A stretch of DNA of 64,000 bases from Coix lacryma-jobi var. lacryma-jobi (lineage: Eukaryota > Streptophyta > Magnoliopsida > Poales > Poaceae), in contig CM019822.1 in NCBI GenBank assembly GCA_009763385.1, positions 8,588,127 through 8,652,126 of the forward strand, given 5' to 3'. The position numbers and the translations under genes were made by a program. This document shows positions 58,701-64,000 of this stretch, one piece after another (the stretch's first letter is position 1; each line of letters begins with the position of its first letter). The notes below the pieces were generated by a model, which did not search any database, was not told the origin of the DNA, and saw only the letters and a list, made by a program, of their open reading frames with translations.

Positions 58701-61700
58701 CCCTCGGCTGCCCTTGCAATGTCTTGGTCTCCATATACTGCGACCACTCCCTTCGGAGCGGGAAGCTTCATGCAGAGGTAAGCGGGGTGGATGACTGCGT
58801 TGAATGTGTTGGTTACCCCTCGGCCAAATATGGCATTGTACGGGTAGAACATGTCGACCACGTCGAAGGTTAAATGCTCGGTTCTGCAGTTGATCTGGTC
58901 GCCGAAGGTCACGGGCAAAGAAATTTTCCCGATGGCTCTCACTTGTTGACCGCCGAAGCCGTATAAAGGGTTGTCAGCAGGTTGCAGGAGGTTCCTATCA
59001 AGCTTCATGCTGTCGAAGGTTGAGGCGAACAGGATGTCTGCGGAGCTTCCTGTGTCGACCAGAATTTTAGTGACAGTCCACCCTGCTAGATTGGTCTCGA
59101 TCACCATGGCGTCGGTATGAGGGTAGTCTCTCAACTTCATATCACTGGAGTCGAAGGTTATGGGAATGTGGGACCAATGACCAAATTTGTGTGGTCCTTC
59201 GACGGCTACATGGTGCACCCGTCTGGCATGTTCTTTTCTCTGCCGCTTGTTGCCATGGTCTTCATTTGAACCTCCGGTGATAGCTAGTATTACACCAAAG
59301 GTTGATGTGGGGTTGTTGATGGTCGTTTGGCTCTGGGTTTCGGATTTGCCAGGTTGAGGCGCTGGTAAAGCGGGTATTGGTGGTGGTGGCGGTAGAGCAT
59401 TGTTGACTTGTTGGGTAGTTGGGGTTTGGGTTTGGGGGGTTGTTGGGTATGTGACTGTGTATGGTGGATTTTGGCGTTGTGGGATGGTGGTTGGCTGATA
59501 AGAGGCTTGGTTGTAGAGTGGGTGGTGCGCGTAGATGTGTTGTTGCGAAGGTAGGCCGTAGTTTATGGGGGTATAGTGGTATGGAGGATTTGTTGAGTGG
59601 AAGTTTGGTTTCCTGGTGTGGTTGATGGTTCGGTTGTCTGCCGAAGCGGCTCTTTTGGACTTCTGGAATTCTTTTCCCTTGGTGAAGCATTCGCATTGTT
59701 TGGTGGTGTGCCCCTTTCCAAGACCACAAAAATGACAATACATTTTCGCGGGGTCTTTTTGCTGGTTCCGTTGATCCGGCGGGGGTGGCAAACCTTGGTG
59801 CTTCTGGTTGTTCGGGGGTTGAGTGCCCCGTCCTTGGTGTTCATAGTGTATTGGTTTGTTGATGGCACCGATGTTGTTTTGTTCTTGGCGAGGGTTGTTT
59901 ACTCTTGGTTGAGGCCCCGGCTGCGGCTTCTGCTGTGACCTTCGAGCATCGGACTTCGCTCTGAAGTCCATGTCTGCTCTACAGTATCTTTCCATTGTCT
60001 CGTGTAATTCTTCGATTGTGTTTGCCGGCTTCCTGGCAAATTTCGAAGAGCATGGGCCTGGGCGCAGACCACTGACTGCAGCGAGGATGACAGCCTCGTC
60101 GGATATTCCCGGGGTTCTTGCTCTGATTTGGATGAACCTCCGCCAATAATCTTGAAGTGGTTCGCGCTCTTCTTGTTTGCAGTTGAACAACTCAATGGGG
60201 GTTTGATGGGGCTGGTGTAATGCCCTTGAAGTTTGTACAAAGCCTGTCTCTGAGATTGGCCCAGGAATCTACTGTTCCGGGGCGGAGGTTACTGTACCAG
60301 GTTTGTGCAATGTCTCGCAGGATGATGACGAAGGCCTTTGCCATTGTTGATTCATCTCCGCCTGCTGCGGCAACTGCTGCTTCATAGCTCGTTATGAATT
60401 GGCGAGGGTCAGAGAGCCCGTCGTAGCGGGGTAGGTTTTGTGGATTGTAGCACGGTGGCCAGGGTTGGGTTTGGAGCATTTGGGAGAGTGGTGACTTTGG
60501 GTCATAGGGCATTTGGTGTTGTTGAGGTCTTCGTTGGTTGCGAAGGTTAGGCTCTCTCTCATCTGGGTAGAGTTGGCGAAAGTTTGGTGGCCTCATAAGA
60601 TGTGGTTCTGGGTGAATTGGTGGTGGTGGGGGTGGTGGATGGCGACGAAGGTTGTCTTGACCCCGCTCCTCATTCCCCTCTTGCAGCGGGGGCATTTCCT
60701 CATCATTCCATCCCTCGGCTTCGGCTTCAGCCGCAGCGAGGGATTCCTACATTCGGCGAAGCTGTTCCCTGGCCTCGTCTGCCCTTTGCCTGATCGAGCG
60801 CAACCGGTTGTGCCTCTCAAGCTGATCCAGGCGCCTCTTCTTCTCTTGCAGCTCAGCTTGAAGTCTTTCGAGGGCCTCGAGGCCCAACTCCTCCTCATCT
60901 CTTCCCTCTCCTTCTCCAGAAGTGTGGGGGTGCGGTTGTGCCACCACTCGATCCTGGGGGCCCGGGGCTTCAGATTATGGGGTGGCACCCTCTGCTCCCG
61001 AGGGTTGCACAATCTCCTCAGCGGGCGGAACCACCGTCGTTGTCTCACTGGCGACGCGTCGGTCCCTAGCCGTGGGCGCTCTCTTGTTTCCTGCCATTTC
61101 GAACTTGCCGTTCCCCACGGACGGCGCCAAACTGTTGGAGACACGCTAGCCCCACCTCTGCACTCGTGCAGGGGAGTGGCGAAGGTGACCAAGCGTCGGA
61201 AGCGATAGCGAAGGTTAAGGAAACGAGGACAAAGTGGTTATGGCTCTGTTCCCCAGAAAGATCCGTGTCCATACACTGTTCACACCCCGGTATTTATAGG
61301 GGATACCAAGGGGTGCCGGCCAAATTACAGTAGGGTACAAGAAAGATTCCTCTGCGCTACTTATACAGAAGGGCAAACTCGTACAAACACAGCCGGAGCC
61401 GAAACCCTAGCCTGCCTTCCCTGCGCCCGCCGCCGCTCGGTCCAAGCTCCCCCGGACGGAAAAAAGAGGGGCCGACCTTCGTCTTGCGGAGGTATCCGCC
61501 CGGTCGGAGAGTTTGAGGTCCTTCGCCACCGGTTGGGTCTGGACCTCTCGGCGAAGGTACGCGGGATGCGCGAGGGTCGCTCCCGGCGCTCCTCGCGCCC
61601 CCTTCCTGCAAAAAGGCTCCTGAACACTTCCGAAGGCTGGGTCAGTATAGCGAAGGTTTGGTCGGTGACCTGAGGGACTTAGCAGGACGAAGGAGGGGGG

Positions 61701-63474
61701 TATGTGGCGAAGGTGCGCGGGCCGTTTGTTGAGCTAGCCAGCGTGGCGCCTCTGACGAGGGTCGCTTCCCCCAACACTCTGAATGAGGAATTAGGCCATA
61801 TGTAACAACTAACAACAATGCTTTAGTTTTGTGTTCTGGCTGGTTATGGAGTTACTCTCGTTGCGTAGTTCCTTTTGTTGCTACTGTTGCTACTGCCGGC
61901 TAGCGTAGGATTGGTACTTTCTTCTATGCTGCAAACTGAACATGGTCTTTTGGTTTTAATTGAAAGGATGGGGCATTTTTGCCCTCGAGCTCTAAAACAG
62001 AGTAACTAGCTGCACTGCACCAGAACCTGCTGATGCTTATAACAATCTGCACAAAATTATTTCATCTAGAGAGGACTTGAACCTGAGTGGTTGGGTGCAT
62101 GACCACACCGCCCACCTAACCACTCGATCTAGCTTCACTTTCTTTCATCGGATTCAGAGGGCACCCGAATCTGCTGTAGTGTAGCTGAATTGTTTTTGAC
62201 AGAACAATCTCTCAGTTGACTTACATACTTACATTACACCAGTGTGTCCGGCCAGATTTTCAGAGTTCTAGTACCAACGTGCTCTGTTAGTATAGATGTA
62301 TATTCGCGGCAAGATTAACCCAAATCATAACAAATTGCACACTGAATTCTTGTCCATGAAGCTAGAAGCGTAAAACTAGCTAGTGCTATGGTCAAGCTTG
62401 CACAGCCGTGGAAAATGAAGAGTTCGCTTACAGTCGTTTCAGTCTATAATTAACAATGCTTATTTGTTAACCGACTTTGGCATTCATGGAAAGGCATCAT
62501 TCAGTGGCCACACATTAAGATGGTTGACATTGCAAGACACAGTGTGAAGAAAAACTTATCTCTTGTAAAGTTGCTTCTTTTCTACTACAAAAGTACAATG
62601 GCACTAGGCATGTCGAGTGAAACCAAACCAGGGGTGTCTCCCACTGATAATTCTGTCAGCATTACTCAATTAGAAAACTTCAGACGGTTGCCATAAAATC
62701 AACCCTTTTTAAATCGTTGACCACCCAACTGATAATGTATTCTTGTTCAGTTGTGTGACGAAACCTTGCAACTGAACTTTCATGCAAGGTACATCTGTCT
62801 GCGTATGTTTCAGAAAATAGTTGCTGGGTTTAACCGGTTTATTTCCTCCTTTTTTCCCTAATAAAGAGCTTTCTATTTCCCTTATTATGATTGTATATGA
62901 ACAATGTGTGGATCTTACCGATCCTTATTATCCACAGAGTGGTCCGACACCGACAGTGCCGGATACCCAGGAACCATTCGTCTACATCCCTGAAGAAACG
63001 ATCCGAGAGGCGCTCAAAGTTATTCTTGGTACCAGCAACTTCACTGATACTTTCTACAGTTCTACTGTATGCTACAGAGCTGCATCTTTCATCACCATCT
63101 GACATCTCTAACCCTTCTGCTGTTTCAATCTATTCAGACGTAGGAAACCAGCCGGTGCTCATCCACTGCAAGAGAGGCAAGGTAAGCCTCTTGCATTCCA
63201 GATGGTTCAATTCAGTTCAGCATTTTGCTTCCACGATACTAGTATACTACTACGAAAGTATGATTTCCCTGACGCTGACGCGACGAGTGATTTCTTTCAG
63301 CACCGGACTGGCTGCGTCGTCGGATGCCTGAGGAAGCTGCAGAAGTGGTGCCTGTCCTCAGTGTTCGACGAGTACCTGCACTTCGCGGCGGCGAAGGCGA
63401 GGAGCACTGACCAGAGGTTCATGGAGCTGTTCGACGCGTCGAGCTTGATGCACCTGACAGCCTCGCAGTATTGA
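40760..63474 (+). CDS. PFA-DSP atypical dual-specificity (tyrosine/inositol-pyrophosphate) phosphatase, five exons, 21.8-kb intron 2
   Basis: Exons 40760-41019, 41107-41200, 62971-63028, 63138-63181 and 63301-63474, all GT-AG, total 630 nt (209 aa). The sequence matches the plant and fungal atypical DSP family (Arabidopsis At1g05000/PFA-DSP1; yeast SIW14): NFAMVDDGIFRSGLPD, LNLRSIVYLCPEPYPEENA, FGIEGSKEPFVYIPEETIRE. The signature HCKRGKHRTG lies at residues 147-156 with catalytic Cys148 and Arg154 (CX5R), then KWCLSSVFDEY and DQRFMELFD. Family members remove the 5-beta-phosphate of inositol pyrophosphates in the cytosol or nucleus and modulate phosphate and defence signalling. Residues 1-50 are variable. 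No lesion is seen in the coding exons. Intron 2 (41201-62970) contains a whole Tat retrotransposon, so expression depends on splicing across 21.8 kb. The splice from exon 2 to exon 3 preserves phase 0. Confidence 0.93.
42316..42957 (-). repeat. Tat 3' LTR (left copy)
   Basis: 642 bp, ends TGTTGG and CCAACA, about 99% like 61133-61776. Carries the TATAAATA on - at 42474-42481. Confidence 0.93.
42958..42969 (-). other. Tat polypurine tract
   Basis: On - the sequence ACGAGGGGCTAC directly precedes the TG of the left LTR. Confidence 0.65.
43178..43185 (+). promoter_or_regulatory. TATA box of the Tat antisense gene
   Basis: TATAAATA in ggtctataaatagaagg, 116 bp before the first in-frame ATG (43294), on the strand opposite to pol. 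Confidence 0.7.
43931..50774 (+). mobile_element. Solo LTR of the orf0-Gypsy family, diverged
   Basis: Begins TGTAACACCTCTGG and ends TTCCGTCACA, like the 4.2-kb LTRs at 15806 and 25696, with a shared TATA region, CTCGAG-rich leader and AT-rich 3' part. The flanks ggatg (43926-43930) and ggacg (50775-50779) are a target duplication with one mismatch. Minus the nested insert it is about 3.48 kb, so it has deletions relative to the other copies. No internal coding region remains. Confidence 0.9.
46942..50299 (-). mobile_element. Solo LTR of a third Gypsy-type family nested in the solo LTR
   Basis: Begins TGTGACACCCC and ends GGGGTGTTACA, with GTCTT duplicated at 46937-46941 and 50300-50304, exactly interrupting CTGAGTCTTCTCCC of the host LTR. 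Read on -, it starts TGTAACACCCCGGG, as many grass Gypsy LTRs do. 3,358 bp. GC-rich region 48870-49900 is probably its promoter and leader. No pol sequence. Confidence 0.8.
51716..51857 (+). repeat. 71-bp tandem duplication inside the aORF
   Basis: The segment starting cctcgtttgctggatcgc at 51716 repeats from 51787. 71 is not divisible by 3, so it shifts the reading frame. Confidence 0.95.
54044..54690. repeat. Minisatellite, about 10-11 copies of a 63-64-bp unit
   Basis: GCGAGGCTCGCG-type starts at 54044, 54108, 54172, 54236, 54299, 54362, 54425, 54488, 54551, 54614 and 54677. Early spacings are 64, then 63. Every unit has an inner hairpin (CTGTTTTGTAAAAAACAG) and GACG(C/T)CCCCTTTCTTTTT. 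Lies between the converging 3' ends of the aORF and pol. Confidence 0.96.
54702..55110. repeat. Higher-order repeat, 171-bp dimer of 83- and 88-bp units
   Basis: TCGACTT starts at 54702 (variant), 54791, 54874, 54962 and 55045, so spacings alternate 88-89 and 83. Units share GCGCCTCCCC, GGTGGAGGTGAAGTTT and GCGAGCCCCTGTCG and differ by presence of TTATCTTA. Confidence 0.92.
55386..57539 (-). pseudogene. Tat pol, RNase H and integrase part
   Basis: 717 codons in one open frame. The first ~130 residues are the RT-linked RNase H (YVSETLEGPKRNYSELEKIA). A second, archaeal-type RNase H starts near ~155 (DGAWGATGAGA...NNSAEYEAVI...YTDSQV), a hallmark of the Tat lineage. Integrase follows: zinc region with CEGC, catalytic Asp near ~443 (MDLVGPLP) and ~503 (VDNGSQFD), and Glu near ~539 (LVERANA). 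The C-terminal domain ends at TAA about 1.5 kb from the aORF stop. No lesion inside this segment. It is separated from RT by a one-base frameshift near 57551-57556, so it cannot be translated as part of the polyprotein without frame correction. Confidence 0.93.
57536..58624 (-). pseudogene. Tat pol, reverse transcriptase part
   Basis: 362 codons. RT core with WLSNVVLVQKKSKKWRMC, KDDFPLPNI, MLSLLDCFSGYHQIWM and the active centre YVDD near residue 230, then LKLNPEKCVFGV. The frame ends SISQA* within the connection to RNase H, where a one-base loss shifts it relative to the next segment. It lies in the same frame as the gag-protease segment upstream, separated only by TAG 58661-58663. A stop or splice at the protease-RT junction is described for Ogre-type Tat elements, so this TAG may be either a lesion or a lineage trait. 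Confidence 0.92.
58661..60190 (-). pseudogene. Tat gag C-terminal half and aspartic protease
   Basis: Capsid C-terminal region (LQDYWRRFIQIRARTPGI), then a CCHC-like knuckle CHFCGLGKGHTTKQC near residue 151, a long low-complexity Pro/Gln/Asn-rich linker, and a retropepsin with DTGSSADILF near residue 377. Joined to the upstream gag segment by a one-base frameshift and to RT by a TAG. Confidence 0.88.
60192..61097 (-). pseudogene. Tat gag N-terminal half, with two stops and a frameshift
   Basis: Start MAGNKRAPTARDRR at 61097, about 35 nt after the 5' LTR. Coiled-coil region (LEALERLQAELQEKKRRLDQ), Pro-rich block, then the capsid region NLPRYDGLSDPRQFITSYEA and DIAQTWYSNLRPGTVDSWAN. In-frame TAA at 60975-60977 and TAG at 60747-60749. 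The last segment shifts frame at CATTGAG (- strand, 60194-60195), where one extra T is likely. Non-functional as gag. Confidence 0.85.
61112..61130 (-). other. Tat primer binding site
   Basis: On -, TTGGCGCCGTCCGTGGGGA begins two to three bases after the 5' LTR end; the TGGCGCC form is typical of Tat/Athila-type plant elements. Confidence 0.75.
61133..61776 (-). repeat. Tat 5' LTR (right copy)
   Basis: 644 bp. TATAAATA on - at 61291-61298 is the likely promoter of gag-pol transcription. Confidence 0.93.
61291..61298 (-). promoter_or_regulatory. TATA box of the Tat gag-pol transcript
   Basis: TATAAATA on the - strand within the 5' LTR, about 200 bp before gag. Confidence 0.65.
62073..62124 (-). 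other. tRNA-like (pol III A/B box) remnant, possible SINE
   Basis: On -, AGTGGTTAGGTGGG (A-box-like) is followed after about 28 nt by GGTTCAAGTCC, a near-perfect B box. It lies in intron 2 of the phosphatase gene. No tRNA cloverleaf could be drawn. Confidence 0.4.
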
Positions 63475-64000
63475 GCACTGACCATAGCGAGTGGTTTCTG
63501 GCCAAGCGGTCCCGATCCTGCAACCATGCTGCATCAAGCAAGCTGTTTCCCCGTGTTGTTTCCGAAGCAACTCGACAGAGAATAATGCTGGAACCATGAG
63601 TGCGTCCAGTGAGAATCGACAGGCAATGGGCCTTAGGTTTTGTTGTATGAGTGCTGTGGTTGCTTCGTATTCAACTGATTTTAAATTCTGAACTGGAGAT
63701 GTGTATAATGAATGAACACCGGGAGTAGCACGACCTGCATTACCTATGGTGAAACACTGAACATGTCTAAACTCTGAACTGAAGATGCTCAGACGCCCCT
63801 GAATCGAACGGCTAACAGGGTCGCAGACACTGTCCGCGTTCTCATAGAAAATGGACGGCAGATTCGCAGTCCAGTGCCAAATCCAATGGATGAGCGTCCC
63901 AATCGCGGACCCTTATCAACAAGGGTCCGTTTGGTTGGCACGGCTGATGTTCGGCAAACTGATATTCTCTCTTGATAATAACGTTCTTAATCGCCCAAAG
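63475..64000. other. 3' UTR and downstream flank of the phosphatase gene
   Basis: AT-rich 3' UTR; aataatg-type motifs at about 63579 and 63700 may serve as weak poly(A) signals. The final 80 bases, from ggtccgtttggttggcacgg, look like the start of a MITE cut by the window edge. Confidence 0.45.

Larger units (their letters stand above)
42316..61776 (-). mobile_element. Tat-lineage Ty3/Gypsy retrotransposon in phosphatase intron 2
   Basis: Terminal repeats TGTTGG...CCAACA at 42316-42957 and 61133-61776, with CTCTG duplicated at 42311-42315 and 61777-61781. gag, protease, RT, two RNase H regions and integrase run on the - strand, so the 5' LTR is on the right. An antisense gene and tandem repeats between it and pol are typical of the Tat lineage (Ogre, Grande, Retand group). 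LTRs differ by about 7 substitutions and 2 single-base indels by eye (about 1%). The unit is 19,461 bp, of which 6,849 bp is a nested solo LTR plus its duplication. Confidence 0.95.

Noticed and set aside
63915..64000. MITE start at the window end
   Set aside because: Only one end is present, so it cannot be delimited.

Overview
The window is nuclear DNA from a grass (Poaceae, probably panicoid). The evidence is intron-bearing genes with GT-AG borders, grass-type MITEs, very large Ty3/Gypsy LTR retrotransposons, a Tat-lineage element with an antisense gene, and a plant-type PFA-DSP phosphatase gene. There are no operons, ribosome binding sites or CRISPR arrays. Most of the window is mobile DNA in nested insertions; only one clear host gene is present.

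Layout. (1) 1-8531: a Mutator-like (MULE) neighbourhood. It holds a transposase ORF cut by the window start, an eight-exon plant-mobile-domain (PMD) gene, a GRF zinc-finger gene on + (frameshifted) and an intact three-exon GRF-like zinc-finger gene on -. A 154-bp near-perfect GC-rich palindrome and a cluster of four related hairpins flank the two zinc-finger genes. (2) 8532-14436: intergenic DNA with three MITEs and no gene I can support. (3) 14437-31269: a Russian-doll insertion in which every layer has its own target-site duplication. A small CACTA-type MITE (TSD TAT) is split by a CACTA element (TSD GTT). The short coding region of that element is split by a 14,081-bp Ty3/Gypsy element (TSD GTGGA) whose two 4,191-bp LTRs are almost identical. 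The Gypsy element has an extra ORF before gag (orf0) whose N-terminus closely resembles the histone H3 tail, and a gag-pol ORF broken by one TGA in integrase. (4) 31270-40640: intergenic DNA with four MITEs and a decayed Copia gag fragment. (5) 40647-63474: a five-exon PFA-DSP phosphatase gene with intact coding sequence and catalytic motif. Its second intron is swollen to about 21.8 kb by a 19.5-kb Tat-lineage retrotransposon lying on the - strand. That element carries an antisense (+ strand) gene with its own TATA box, itself interrupted by a solo LTR of the family seen in (3), which in turn holds another solo LTR.

How the parts work together. The phosphatase gene is the only likely host function; it should still be expressible if the intron is spliced. 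The two Gypsy elements are recent by LTR similarity, but both have inactivating lesions, so they would need help in trans. Both encode accessory proteins carrying an H3-tail-like sequence (ARIKLTARKSTG in orf0; ARLKQTAR in the Tat antisense ORF). This recurrent H3-tail resemblance in two unrelated lineages is the most interesting signal in the window.
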